The translations under genes were made by a program, and so were the position numbers. This document shows positions 33,090-44,561 of a stretch of DNA of 64,000 nt, one piece after another. Every line of letters starts with the position of its first letter. The first letter of the stretch is position 1. The DNA comes from Bimuria novae-zelandiae CBS 107.79 (taxonomy: Eukaryota > Ascomycota > Dothideomycetes > Pleosporales > Didymosphaeriaceae), in contig ML976657.1 of the NCBI GenBank assembly GCA_010015655.1, positions 1,179,654 through 1,243,653 on the forward strand, in the 5' to 3' direction. The notes beneath the pieces are model-generated. The model was not told where the DNA came from, did not search any database, and saw only the letters and a list, made by a program, of their open reading frames with translations.

Positions 33090-34119
33090 GTTGTTCGGTG
33101 TCGGTGTGTCGGTGTGTTGGTGTGTTGGTGTGCTGGTGTGCTGGTGAAGCTGCTGTGCACCGAAACCGTCGACCAGGGATTCGGAGCTGGCAAACAGACG
33201 TTGTTTTATCCAAATTTAGACGCTGCGCTGTCAGGTCGACGGCTGATAGCCGCGGGCGATCAGTGGCTGTGGACCTTGGCGGGCGTTGAGGTGTGGAGGA
33301 ACGGGTGGCCAAACGACGTCAGATACAGTGAGAGAGGACTGGCTTCAAGCACAATCTTCGCAGTTGTTTACAAGAGCGAGGAGGCAGCACGAGCATTTGT
33401 TGGTTTCGCAGGTTTCGCATAAAAGCAGCTCTATTAGGAGAGGCCCTGCATTAGGGGCCAGGGCGGACCCAGCGTTGCTAGCCTACCGCTCTCCATGGAA
33501 ACCACGAATGTGACCATGTGAACGTCGGGCGCGCCACCTCGACAAACGCCGGCCTGCTCAACCATTGCCGGAATGTTTCCTTCGGCATACGCCTGCTATC
33601 GAAAAGACATGCAGCAGAAGATGAAACTTGACGTGAGGGCGCTGGTCGCGCCCCCAACGCCGCAGCCCAACATCAGCTTCTTCCGCCGCCTCAAACTGCC
33701 GCATGGGTGGCAATTGTGGCATCTAGTACGTGCGGCACATGGGTGAAAATTAATCAAGCCAGAGTGTCCATGTCGTGGGTCGATGTCATTGTCCGGAGAG
33801 CGAGAGCTGCTGTCTCAGGGGAGCCCGGAGCTACGATCAGCACTCACTCCAAGGTCCCTCACTAGCATCTTTAGTTCACGACACAGACACTACTCATTAT
33901 TGGGCAAGGGGAAGACAGTAAATGAACAATTTAACAAGCAGAATCGAGCCGCTCGCCCGTGCTCTCAATATCTCCGAGGCTCTATCAGGGCTTCCATAGC
34001 GTCGGGCGGTGAGACGGTCACGTGCACCCGAGTCGGCCCCGGGGCCCTGAGCCCTGTAGCCCTGGAGCATACATGCCTTTCGTATTCCGACCAAAAGCTT
34101 CTCAGTTCATCTACGAATA
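33090..34119. other. Intergenic region
   Basis: About 1 kb with the promoter of the coiled-coil gene and the 3' flank of the methyltransferase gene. Apart from the octamer repeat, nothing recognisable. Confidence 0.55.
33103..33142. repeat. Octamer tandem repeat in the 5' leader of the coiled-coil gene
   Basis: Five back-to-back 8-bp units of GGTGTGTC/GGTGTGTT/GGTGTGCT. They begin 14 bp upstream of the start codon of the minus-strand coiled-coil gene, and read as ACACACC-rich leader in the transcript. Confidence 0.8.
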
Positions 34120-35058
34120 TTATTTGACAGCCGTCACGATAACGCTCGGAAAGCTCACGACACCATCCTCACACTTACTCCACTCCTCCAGTCCTTCAAT
34201 TATCAACTTCTTGTCTTCTTCTGCCAGCTCTGCCTGCTTGATCATCTGGCCGAAACCCATTACCATCCCCGGCTTGACTTGCGGTCGCCACTGCATCTGC
34301 CCAGACATTGACACATCTTTGATCTGGGCGTGTGTGTAGCCGGCAGCAAGAATGAGAGACATCAACTTGCGACCGAGGTAAGGATCCGCACCTTTCGACA
34401 GGCCCAGGACCGGGAAAGTCTCAAGCCACTTCTTCATACCCGGGTTCTCGGGGTAGGCAAAGAAGAGTCCCATGTCGCCTTCTTTCAAAGATATTGTGCC
34501 GCTAGGCTTGCAGGCACTACGCATTTGCTTGATGGCGGCTAGTTGGTCGCTAGTGTGCATAATGGCCTGGCGAAGAGCGTGAGCATGTCTGTGAAGTAGG
34601 AGTATCTTGTAAACCTACCGCATGACTGTATACGATATCGCATCCACCGTTAAGTGCCCCGAATCCTCCAACAGCAGCAAGTGTCTCTAGGGCGCAGGCA
34701 TCGCCATGTGCGTACCGAACATTTGTCGTTCCGGCTTTCGCGGCAGCTGCCTTGGCCAACTATCCATTGACATCAGCAAAGCTAACAGACAATAGTACTT
34801 GGAAACGAAGCTCACCTTGATCGAATCCTCGTCAATGTCCATTCCAAGCACAGTAAGCTGTGGGTAGCGCTGTGCGATGTCAAGCGTTATACCTCCCGGA
34901 CCACACCCCACCTCACAGACGACCGAACCGGCAGGTAAGTTGTCAATAATGGGTTTCATGTGCGGAACATCGGGGAGCAATCTTCTATTTTGCATGGCTT
35001 TGCGCATCAGGTCCGATCCCGATGCCATCCAGGAATCTTGCTGGGTTTCGGCTGTCAT
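34120..35058 (-). CDS. SAM-dependent methyltransferase (three exons)
   Basis: Exons 35058-34816, 34759-34619 and 34566-34120 join in phase to about 276 residues. The class I methyltransferase fold is shown by motif I VCEVGCGPGGITLDIA (~47-62), an acidic motif II LGMDIDEDSIK (~71-81), and a DACALETL-like post-II segment. Motif IV is CDIVYSHA, and a C-terminal cap includes WLETFPVLG and MQWRPQVKPGM. It would transfer a methyl group from S-adenosylmethionine to an unknown small molecule. Related fungal enzymes act on secondary metabolites or lipids, but the substrate is not readable. Its start faces the DsbA-like gene across 692 bp. No cluster of biosynthetic genes surrounds it. Confidence 0.88.
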
Positions 35059-35750
35059 GGCGATTCACTTCGCGGGGCCGATCGTACAAGGTAATCTTTT
35101 ATCAGTAGCTAGCAGTGAAAGAGCAAAGTACAGTGGGCTTCAAATTTTGAGCTGATGTTCCAGTTGATATTTATATCAAGCTTGTGCTCGTGTTCGCCAA
35201 GTATTTCCTTCCAAAAGGGCGGCTCGCTTGAGGCGAAGGCGTGGGGTAACGGAAAGAGGAAAGCGCGATAGTGATCATCACTCCCAACACCTGAAAATGA
35301 GAGTTGAAGCAATTAGGTAAAAGTCCAGAGTTAACCATTGCGACATGGTATTAGATGCGCTTGTACTTGCACTGGCTTGTGTAGGCCCTTTCTTGCGACA
35401 TGGGTGCTGTATCAGGCGTGTCGCATTGCGACAGTTTCTCGCAGCTGGACCAAGCACGATACGCCATGCGAGTAAACTGTGTCTACTTTCAATACCGTTG
35501 ATAGGCTTTAAGGAGATCTTTAACAGGGGCTTTGCTTTCTATCATCGTACCAAACAACCGCAATAGCCTTTAATGCCGTGCCGAAGGAGCTCGCTGTTCC
35601 CTAACCAATGGCCGTTCTTCGGCAAACTTATTTGGTGAACATGCCAATTTGTCAGCGTCGCCTTTGCCATCTACATATGTATGGACGACTTCCGCACCAC
35701 TACATGCACAGAAATCCTTCACCGTGGCGTTCAAAGCGAGTTTGCGAAAA
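35059..35750. promoter_or_regulatory. Shared intergenic region between divergent methyltransferase and DsbA-like genes
   Basis: 692 bp between two start codons pointing away from each other. No gene is visible inside and no clear operator is recognised. Confidence 0.5.
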
Positions 35751-36497
35751 ATGACGAACTTCAACATCGACATCGTCTCAGACACGGTTTGCCCGTAAGA
35801 ATTCCCGTACTATCAACACCCCATGTAGAACCCACCGATCGAGCTAACGCGTGATAGTTGGTGTTACGTCGGAAAGAAGCGCCTCGAGACAGGCATCGCC
35901 GCCTACAAGCAGTCGCATCCTGAAGACACCTTTTCGACTAACTGGTTTCCCTTCTACCTCAACCCGGATGCGCCCAAGATCAGCATTGACAAGACCGCTT
36001 TCTACAAGTCCAAGTTCGGCGAGCAGAAGACTGCTGGGATCTTCCAAATGCTAAGCCAAATAGGCCAACAGGAAGGCATCAACTTCAAGTTTGGAGGCAA
36101 GACGGGAAATACCAGGGATAGCCACCGACTCATCCAACTCGGCAAGACCAAGGGTCCGCAGACACAGACCCGCGTCATCGAAGAGCTTTTCGCCGCCTAC
36201 TTCGAGAATGAGAAGGACATCACCGCACAGGACACTCTGCTCGAAGCTGCCGAGAAGGCTGGGCTCAACAAAACCGAAGCAAAGGACTGGCTCGACTCCG
36301 GAAAGGGCGGCCCAGAAGTTGATAGGGAAGTACAGGACGCATACGCGCAGGAAATTCACGGCGTGCCCAATTACACCATCAACGGCAAGTACGAGGTCGG
36401 CGGCGCGCAGGAACCAGCCACATTCGTGCAGTTGTTCGAGAAAATAAAGAAGATGGACGGCGGGTCGATTGCTGTGAATGGGGGAAGCAAATGCTAG
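35751..36497 (+). CDS. DsbA-like (FrnE-type) thioredoxin-fold oxidoreductase (two exons)
   Basis: Exon 1 is only 44 nt (35751-35794) and joins exon 2 (35858-36497) in phase to give about 227 residues. The intron cuts the proline codon of the active-site motif, so VCPWCYVGKK at residues 13-22 appears only after splicing. The cis-Pro loop GVPNYTINGKYEVGGAQ (~189-205) is typical of the DsbA/FrnE branch, as is the inserted helical domain (~80-180) with FENEKDIT and AGLNKTEAKDWL. These proteins act in thiol-disulfide exchange, or as isomerases of the 2-hydroxychromene-2-carboxylate type. No signal peptide is seen, so a cytosolic role is likely. Substrate unknown. Confidence 0.9.
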
Positions 36498-36835
36498 TTA
36501 CATATGCTAGCAGCACCCAAGGACATGAGAGGGATTTTATTTTTGATGATGCTTGCAAACGTACGCGGACGGGGCGAATGCGGAGCATTTAACCAGAGTA
36601 ATACCGTCCCCGGAGTCCTGTGGTAAATAGTCGATGTGTTAGTCCTAATCAGGCACGGAGCGCCTTTCTACGCATTCGTTTTCATCCTAAGAGCGCCCAT
36701 ACAAACGCGCTTTCCTACATTCAGAAGCTACTACGTCGTTACCCCGACCAATTTTCCCCAGTTTGCGGGTCGCATCTTTGCGTATAAAATGTGATAATTC
36801 TGCTCCGATGTTTTTGAAGTCCAACCTACATCACC
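36498..36835. other. Intergenic region
   Basis: 338 bp holding the 3' flank of the DsbA-like gene and the promoter of the mannanase gene. No TATA box is obvious; a GTATAAAATG element lies at about 36781-36790. Confidence 0.5.
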
Positions 36836-38576
36836 ATGAAGGTATCAACTGCATTGTTCGGGTCCATTGTTGCGGCATCGGCATTGAGTACTTCTGCCGT
36901 GCCAAAGAAGAAGCATCATGCGATTGACCCAAAAGACTTTGTTTACGTTGACGGATTGAGGCTCAAAGATGCAAAGGGCCTTCACTACATCACTGTAGGA
37001 ACTCACGGCTTTCAATTGGAGTGGAATTGACCTTTGCTACAGGGCCTCAACTACTGGGCATGTATGAACCTCGCAGCCAACAAGTCCCAGGGCGGAAACT
37101 ACTCGCGGCTTGTCACGGAACTTGACCAAATGGCTGTGAGTAATCCCACCATACCTATGGTACTCTCGAGGCATTTTCTAACCGCACTGCTTGATAGGCC
37201 CACGGAATCAACCATCTCCGCGTAATGGCATCCTCCGAAGGCGCGCCCACTCCCCAGCCCTTCCGCATGACCCCAGCCCTGATGGAAGCGCCTGGAAAGT
37301 ACAACGAAAAAATCTTCCGCGGCCTCGACATTTGCCTTGACGAACTCTCCAAACGCGGCATCCGCGCCACCATGACCCTAAACGACGAATGGCAGTGGTC
37401 CGGTGGCTTCGCGCAATACGTCTCCTGGGCGCTCAACAACACCGCCATCCCCTACCCTCCCTCCTGGAACATGACCAAAGCGCCGCAGCGTACTACTCCG
37501 GGAACCGGCTGGGGAAACTACTCCGATGAAGCGGATGGCGCGCACACGTACGATGAGTTCACTACGTTTGCCAATCAGATTTACACGAATGAACTCACGG
37601 AGAAGTGGTACAAGGATCATATCAAGACGGTTATCAATCGTAGGAACACCGTGAATGGGAGGAAGTACAATGAAGATGCGACGATTATGACGTGGCAGCT
37701 TGCCAACGAGCCCCAGTCGTTGTACAACTATAGCCCGTCAGACCCGCTGTTCCCGTGGGTTGATCGCATCAGCTCGTACATTCGCACTCTTGCGCCTAAG
37801 CAGCTCATCTCGGTCGGGCTGGAGAGCAAGCAAGGCGAGCAGATCTTCAAGGCCGTCCACAAGGCTCCTGAAGTCGATTACGCCACGACGCATTGCTGTA
37901 AGTCGACCCCAGGCTATGAAGTTTATGTCTTCATCGAATGGCAGAAAGAATCTTTTATATTATGAAAGTCGCGCTATCAGTACCCTAAACCCCGCTTCGA
38001 TCTGACGCTGACATTGGTCCCGCTACTTAGGGGTGCAAAACTGGGGCGTCTACGACATGTACGACTCCAGCGAAGCCAACCTGAAAGCCGCCCAAGACTT
38101 CGCCACCGCATTCATCGCCAACACAAGCGCCTGGTCCAAGGACGTCGGCAAGCCCGTGTTTCTTGAGGAATTCGGCATGGCGAGGGATAACTGGGAGAAC
38201 GCCAACAAGGAATACCCGTACCTGAGTAGCGCGAGCACCACACACAAAGACGCGTACTTCAAGGTAAGTCCTGCCGCTGTTCAGAAAAAAACCAGTGGGG
38301 ACTGATGAAACAATGCAGACAATCATCGGCGCCGTCGTATCCGATTTCAAGAACGGTGGTCCGTACATAGGAACGAGTCCCTGGGCGTATGGCGGAATGT
38401 GGCGGCCGGAAACGCAGGTCGTGAACGAGTTCGGTATGGTGTGGGCCGGCGATCCGCCGCATGAGAGTCCGGGGTGGTACGATCTGTACGATACAGATGA
38501 GGCGATGAACATCGTAGCGCGGCAACAGAAGGATGTTGCGGCGTGGATAAAGAAGAACCAAACGCATGGGTACTAA
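36836..38576 (+). CDS. Secreted GH5 endo-1,4-beta-mannanase (five exons)
   Basis: Exons 36836-36994, 37043-37135, 37198-37897, 38031-38263 and 38319-38576 join in phase to about 480 residues. The signal peptide is MKVSTALFGSIVAASALSTS with cleavage near AVP. The GH5 (beta/alpha)8 barrel shows GLNYWACMN, HGINHLRVMASSEG, LNDEWQWSGGFAQYVSW, WQLANEP with the acid/base Glu (~255), and KPVFLEEFG with the nucleophile Glu (~364). These features match fungal mannan endo-1,4-beta-mannosidases, which cut beta-mannan in plant cell walls outside the cell. There is no carbohydrate-binding module. Activity on another beta-glycan is possible but less likely. Confidence 0.9.
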
Positions 38577-38617
38577 GTCTTTCCAATTTAGATAGTGGTT
38601 GGGAGTCCGATGGGTGG

Positions 38618-40406
38618 TCAAGACCACTGATCGAACAATGTGATCATCTTATCAACGCCTTCGGGATTTCCTTGGGCTATTTCGAACTCGCGCCTCTGGT
38701 ACTCCTGGTCTATGGCCTTCAGGTCCGCGGTGGCTCTGGTGCGCAGGGAGCCGTCCGGCCATATACTGGCGAAGTGACACTTCCACCACTGCTTCTCTCT
38801 CAACAAGTCGAGCTGCTGATTCGAAAGGACTTGGATCCTATCAGTGATCTGTTTCTGTGGTAGGGAAAACGGCATTGGGCGAACGCTGGTTTCCGACTGA
38901 CTCTTCTGACAATGGTAGTCCTTGTAACGCTCCATGCCTTTCCGTATATGCACGCCGTCATGCTGCCAGTGCGCAATCCTGAATGTAACAGTGAAGCCTT
39001 CGGATTCCAGTCCCAACTGTGCTCGCGCTGCGAGAATGTACCGGAAAGCCGCTTCGTATCTCTTTGAGGTCACGCTTTTCTTCACGGTTTTTGGGGACGT
39101 GAAGTGGAGCCATAGCTGTAGTTTTCGCAAGTCCTCGAATCTAGCGAGCACGTGGAGAATGTCGCCAGGCCAGCCTTGGTCAAGTGAAGCGTCGATGTCT
39201 AGCTGCTCAATTAATGGACAGGAGTTGCGCAGATCCTTGATATCGGCAAATGTCGGAGCCATCAATATCAATGGCCGTGCGTCGTCTGTGAGGGTGGACT
39301 TAATCCCTATGTTCATGATGCGTAGATTGGGCATCGTCAAGAGCAGAATATGTGGCAAGATACGAAGGGGACGTCGCTGAAGCAATTTGAAGTATCGATC
39401 CTGAGAAGTTGTCAGTGTGAACTCGGTAACGCTCGGTTGCTGGAATATCTCTGGGTCAACCATTGTAAAATAAGACATTATCACTTGTAAGTGGAGCAAG
39501 TCAACGGAATTCATGGCCACCAACTCCAACCGTTGCAGAACGGGTGCACTGCCAATGAAACTTAAGGAAACCCGGACGTCGATAGCGAGAGTGCGCAGAC
39601 GTCGCCAGCCATTCCGTTCTCCCCAAAGTATGAGCTCATCAGGGTCGAAAATAGAGTGTTCCCAGCCGTACACTGACAGATTCACAAGGCTTGGAAGTTT
39701 GTGAGACCGGAAGAAGTGTTTCGTGGGCGGGAAACTTTGCAAGGAATAACGATTCGGTCGGAGTGTCAGAGTCGTCAGTGACCGGTTGTTGAGCATCATG
39801 AGTACTAAATCCTTTTTGAAGTCGCGGTATGTTTGGTCATCATAAAGAGCGTCGAATCTGAACTCCGTAAGAAAGCCATTGTTGAATGATGGTCGGCAGG
39901 ACACGGGAATAGTGCCCGATGGAGTGAGACCCGATGGAGAGCCTGTTTCATGGGAGCCGTGCTGGGGACAATGGCCTGGATAAGAGGCTAACATCGTACC
40001 CGAAACGGAAAGCATGACGTTTGGAAACCTGGACAGCTCGAGAAGTACCAAGTGGTATACGTTGGAAAAGGTATTCCAGGTTAAAGAGTGCAGGTTTGTC
40101 AGCTTCGTGATGAGGCGAACAACCATCTTGGAGGAACCATATCGATGGGTTCTCTGAAGGCGTGATCTCCAATCTTCGAGTCTTTGATGGTAGTTTCGAT
40201 TCAGCATGGATGAGTCGCTTCAACGTCTCCAGATTCGTGGATTTCGAGGCGTCGATGATGACATTTCGGTAGATTTGCGGCACAGACAGGATGTAACACT
40301 TCCGATTGACAAGAGAGAGCCTGTACAAGTCTCCCTTCGAAATGAGTGAAACTTGTTCAACTATTCGAGCCAAGCAGTCGTCGTTCAAATCTTCAAGGGT
40401 TCGCAT
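38618..40406 (-). pseudogene. F-box-like protein with a frame break
   Basis: The first frame, starting at 40406, encodes an F-box-like N-terminus (LEDLNDDCLARIVEQVS, LSLVNRKCYILSVPQIYRNV) and continues to RLEIT. The rest lies in another frame (to 38618) and carries leucine-rich segments such as LITKLTNLHSLTWNT, SLTTLTLRPN and RRLRTLAIDV, then ends EGVDKMITLFDQWS. The frames overlap between about 40130 and 40210, and no GT...AG intron of normal length restores the reading. Joined, it would be near 590 residues, a usual size for fungal F-box/LRR-type proteins. These act as substrate adaptors of SCF ubiquitin ligases. Either a frameshift, an unusual intron or a sequence error separates the parts. 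It is convergent with the mannanase gene, 41 bp apart. Confidence 0.6.
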
Positions 40407-41862
40407 TGTCTTCGCCTTTGGAAAGGTGGTAGACTCCCCTCTCGTGAGTTTTCCTGCCGTGGTGCGAGGAGCCGAAGAGCCGGAGAGCCGAGGAGCCGTA
40501 GCTAGACCAAGGGCAGTCTTCCGGTTTTGTATCCTCGCTAGAGATACATTTGTTCCTACTGTTCAGTTGACGTTATAATAGCAGTGCGGCTAGGCATCTT
40601 TTCCCTCGTCGTCGCGGCAGCCCTCCTCGAAACGCACCTTCCTGCGGAAAGTACAAACCAGGTGATCAGCATCCCAAGGGTGCCCTTGAGCTGCACCTAT
40701 TCTCCACAGCTTCTTTCTCAAGTGGCAGCGTCCCGCTACGGCTACCGACCAAGCACGCTATTCGGTACCAGCACACAGGGCTAATGGGTGGTTGACCTTC
40801 ATTGTTGGCGAGGTGACCCGTATGACCGAAAGAGGCTCCCGATGACCGTTTGCATGGCGTTAGAGTCAACTGTGATCTTTCGGGTCGGATAAAGAAAGAG
40901 CTGTTATTTCGATAAGAGCAAGTGTTATGGTTGGTAAATCATCACGACTTGCCCCAACCCATTCGCAACCGCTGAAAGTCCTTTGATTCAAAATGAGAGG
41001 GATGAATAGTGATTCGCGAAGACAACCCAAAGGAAAAAGAGGACCAATGGTACTTCTGGTTGGACTGTGGTTCGACATCCGTGCTCCATTTTGTTGATGT
41101 TGCCCCTATGTATCTTCACTGGTGCCGAGTGGGTACATCCAAAGAGCGACCGACGTGATTACAGCAGGAGAGAATGATGATCTCGCCCACGAAGACGAGT
41201 GCTCTGAACGGCAAATTCCATCAAATAAAACCCAAAGCAGTGTTCAATATAGACTAGGAGAAAATGAGGTGTTGTTCGTGAGAAAATTATTTCCGACACG
41301 TCATGGGTCAAAACGCAGAGTTTCAACGTCAAAACGACGTGCTGCTGGCTAAGCGTGCAAGCATCCTGTCAATGGTGCAGTTGAAGAGCAGGAGGTACCC
41401 AAAGTAGGAGCTGCGGCAGGCCTAGCGGGCTGTGGCAAGATTCGGGCAGTGGTTGGCTGCTATGACCAGCTGTAACGTTATGTGATCACCCCCAGTAACC
41501 CAAAAGTGAAGCCAAGCCTTGATTCAGAATGAAGAGTAATATGTGGGCAGACGAGTGACTTGATCTGCAACAATGTGTAGTTGGATGCCTCCCGCTTCTG
41601 GAGTTAGTGGCTCACGTGCTCATCTCCGCACCAATCACAAGTCCGCTGAAAGTAACCGAGGTTGTGCGGCTCGGTGTCTGTCACGAACCATCAACTTGCC
41701 AAGCAAGGCATTTAATTCCACAAACACCTGCTCGTCCCCCACGTTCTCCGCTCGAACTATATCTTCAAGCCTTTCGTCTACTCACCCATCCCCGCGCGAC
41801 CACGCCCCTGAATTACCAAACGAACCTCAGTAGCCCGCATCAGCTACCCGCGCATACCCTCC
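40407..41862. other. Intergenic region
   Basis: About 1.45 kb without a supported gene. Small open frames on both strands lack features. It holds promoters for the F-box-like and cytochrome b5-like genes. Confidence 0.6.
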
Positions 41863-42246
41863 ATGTCGGAATCCTTCACAACCAAGCAGGTTGCCGAGCA
41901 CAAAGACGTCGATACGGGGTTATACATTATCATTGACGGAAGCGTTTATGCGCTCAAAGATTTTGTGGATGAGCATCCCGGCGGCGCAAAGATCTTGAAG
42001 AGGGTTGGCGGCAAGGACGCAAGCAAGCAGTTCTGGAAGGTACGATCTTTCTCTCTAAAATCACACTCCTGTCCAACTGGCGGGTCATGTGCTGTAATCT
42101 GGATTCATTACAGTTGCGCGACGCGGGCGCGAAACTATTGAGCTGGACTTGAGCTGACGGAAAGACAGTACCACAACGAGGCCGTGCTAAAGAAGTATGG
42201 ACCGAAGTTCAAGGTTGGAACAGTAAAGGAAGAAGCGAAGCTATAG
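41863..42246 (+). CDS. Cytochrome b5-domain protein (two exons)
   Basis: Exon 1 (41863-42039) and exon 2 (42169-42246) join in frame to a compact 84-residue protein. It has the cytochrome b5 heme fold with the signature DEHPGGAKILKRVGG (~37-51) supplying the first axial His, and QFWKYHNEAVL supplying the second His (~61) across the splice. There is no transmembrane tail, so it would be a soluble single-domain electron carrier or heme-binding protein. The second exon ends early at VGTVKEEAKL. The usual C-terminal anchor of microsomal cytochrome b5 is absent. Confidence 0.88.
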
Positions 42247-43637
42247 ATTTATCCATCGGACGACGTTACGACCTACAGAACGGCGCTGCAGTTGGATGTA
42301 TTCTACGAAACAGCGGGTTCGCATATAGTATCTGAGGATAATCGCTTGCATGGGACACCATATTCTGCATTATATGCATCTACGAGAGCACTCGGGCAAC
42401 TTAGAGCGTGTTGCTATGGTGGTATATAGAGATTTTGCTCAGTGATGATGATTGACGAGGGAACTCGGACACGGCACGCAAATTCCCAGTACATATTCAA
42501 ATTCACAAGAACCGCAACTAATAGAAACTTGTTTGAAACCTTCACAGACTTAGATACAGTTACATTCGATGAATCGATGGTCGCCGACATTCTCTCCGCT
42601 GTCCTTCAGCCTAGTTTTCTTTTATCGTCACTAACGACCCGAACAGAGCATGCGACACACAGCAACTAAGAAATGCGATCGTTAAAGCAATAAAAGGGCG
42701 CATCAAAACTATACACAAGAATAGGGCGGAGATGCCCTTCAGCCTGGTCTCTCAGCCTGGCCCATTTGGCCCTTTGCTAAGCTTCACCGATCCAGCGTGT
42801 TACAACACTAATACAACTGTTGGCTACACCGAAACCCAGCATTCCCATTCGTCGCATTCGGAACCGTTGACGCTAATCTTCATGCAGCAGACGGCCAAAC
42901 AGGCAGTACCATATTGATGCCGGCCACATTGAGGATGGTACCAATTCACATCCCCAGAGCCTTGTCGTCAACCTCTCTATATAAGAGTACGACTTTCTCC
43001 TACTTGTGTTCAGGCACGAGCGTTCGCAGCAGTCCCCAGAGAACGTATTGCTCATTGACCGACCTCCCTGGTCTATCGATTACTTTATCCATAATAGTTC
43101 GACGACATGCTTTCGGTTGGTTCATGCATTGTGAACCAGAGGAGCCAGCTTTGCTGATTTTGTCAGGCAGGCGAGACATATGATACGGTAATCGGCACAG
43201 ATGAGGACCAATATGGTCAGGTCGGCGTCCAAAAGTAGAGGCCATGCAAGTCGGAGTGTCTCTAAGGTCAATGTGGAGGAGTCAGCGCTTACATGGACAA
43301 GGGATGGCGTGCAATACAGTCACAACCACGAAACGAGTGGATGTCCATAGAGCATGCTGAACTGACTGCAATTCGGCCGTCGCACGTGCAAGCTCCATGC
43401 AGCCAAAGCCTTGTAGTAACACATACAATTAAGACGAACTTCTGCTGAACGATTCTCATTCCTGAACAACACTGTATAAATCTAACATATTAAACATTCA
43501 ACTAACCATCAAGGTATAATGCAAGCTCCCGCGAACGCGAACGAGAAAAGAACATACCGTGGGTATCGTAAACGCCATGCATGCGACGCAAAAAATCAAA
43601 GACCGTCAGTCATCATCGTGTATACTCACTCCGTTTC
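42247..43637. other. Intergenic region with a dispersed repeat copy
   Basis: No supported gene. Bases 42614-42665 match the repeat at 20262-20313. The remainder holds the 3' flank of the b5-like gene and the end of the next minus-strand gene. Confidence 0.55.
42614..42665. repeat. Dispersed repeat, copy 2
   Basis: Matches 20262-20313 over about 52 bp, with this copy holding C where the other has T. No transposon termini are evident. Confidence 0.6.
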
Positions 43638-44561
43638 TCAAAAACATCCGAACCGCTTCGCACTTGTCTCCATCGTGTGCGTCGTAGACCTTTCCAACTT
43701 CCGGCGCTGCACCTTCAGGCCCGACGTGCTCTTCGCATCACCATCCTCGCCATCGGATACGTCCATCCTGTACCGCCTGACAGAGCCGGCATCCGACTTC
43801 TCTTCCTCGTAGAATCGCTGCGGCCCCGAGTCCGAAATCGACCTAGGCATGAACCTCCTCATCAACCCTCTGAAGCCGGTGTTCGCCCGATCGATCTTTG
43901 CGTACTGGCTCTTGCGCGTCGACGGCAACATCCAATGCATAGTCGTATCTTCCACCCCTACTAATGGCCTTGCTTTCTCGTTCACCACCGGCAAGTCCGA
44001 TTCGTGTGTGCTCGCTTGCGGCAGGGGCCCTTGCGTGGCGGCGGCGGCGCCAATCTCCGCGCCTACGCTTGGACCGTACGCGGACATGGTGGGGCTTGGA
44101 AGGCTCGGTTGATATGTGGAATTCTGGAACAAGCTGCAGGAACGGAAATGAAGGGCAAGCACGTCGTCGATGTCGCGGTTGAGAGAGGGACATGTCTGCG
44201 AACTCTTGATACGGTAGTGGCGCGTTGGTCGAGAGGGGTCGACGACAGTGCAGGAAGTTCGACGGGATGATGGAGCAGAGCCATGGCCGTGTTTGCGCGA
44301 CTTTGCTGAGTTGGACGAGGTGGTTGTAATGGACTTTTGCCGTGTTTCTGTTGATTTTCGCTGCGCAGGAATCGGCTTGTCTGATGCTGGGCGAATGGAG
44401 GGCGTGGAGGAGATCTGATCTTTGCGATCAAGGTCTGTAAGAGCCTGCTTGTGTTTTCTGGTTCGACTCGAGGCAGTGTTGTATCTGCGGACAGTGTTTC
44501 CGTCGGTTTTGGTCGCCTTCGTACGAAATGTTTCATCGAAGGCACTGTCTGCCCGATTCAT
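43638..44561 (-). CDS. Hypothetical Ser/Arg-rich protein
   Basis: A single-exon 307-residue protein starting MNRADSAFDETFRTK. The first half is Ser/Thr/Arg/Lys-rich and disordered (e.g. TRKHKQALTDLDRKDQ, SKSRKHGHG-like segments). The second half contains a more ordered, conserved-looking core HWMLPSTRKSQYAKIDRANTG followed by FRGLMRRFMPR (~215-250), then an acidic/basic tail with MDVSDGEDGDAKSTSG. No membrane segment or catalytic motif is seen. The pattern of a disordered N-terminus and a YAKIDRANTGFRG core is familiar from uncharacterised ascomycete proteins, but no role is known to me. Confidence 0.65.
   Translation of the reverse strand: MNRADSAFDETFRTKATKTDGNTVRRYNTASSRTRKHKQALTDLDRKDQISSTPSIRPASDKPIPAQRKSTETRQKSITTTSSNSAKSRKHGHGSAPSSRRTSCTVVDPSRPTRHYRIKSSQTCPSLNRDIDDVLALHFRSCSLFQNSTYQPSLPSPTMSAYGPSVGAEIGAAAATQGPLPQASTHESDLPVVNEKARPLVGVEDTTMHWMLPSTRKSQYAKIDRANTGFRGLMRRFMPRSISDSGPQRFYEEEKSDAGSVRRYRMDVSDGEDGDAKSTSGLKVQRRKLERSTTHTMETSAKRFGCF

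Noticed and set aside
34120..38576. A secondary-metabolite cluster around the methyltransferase.
   Set aside because: No synthase, synthetase, terpene cyclase or cluster regulator is present. Neighbours are a DsbA-like protein and a mannanase.
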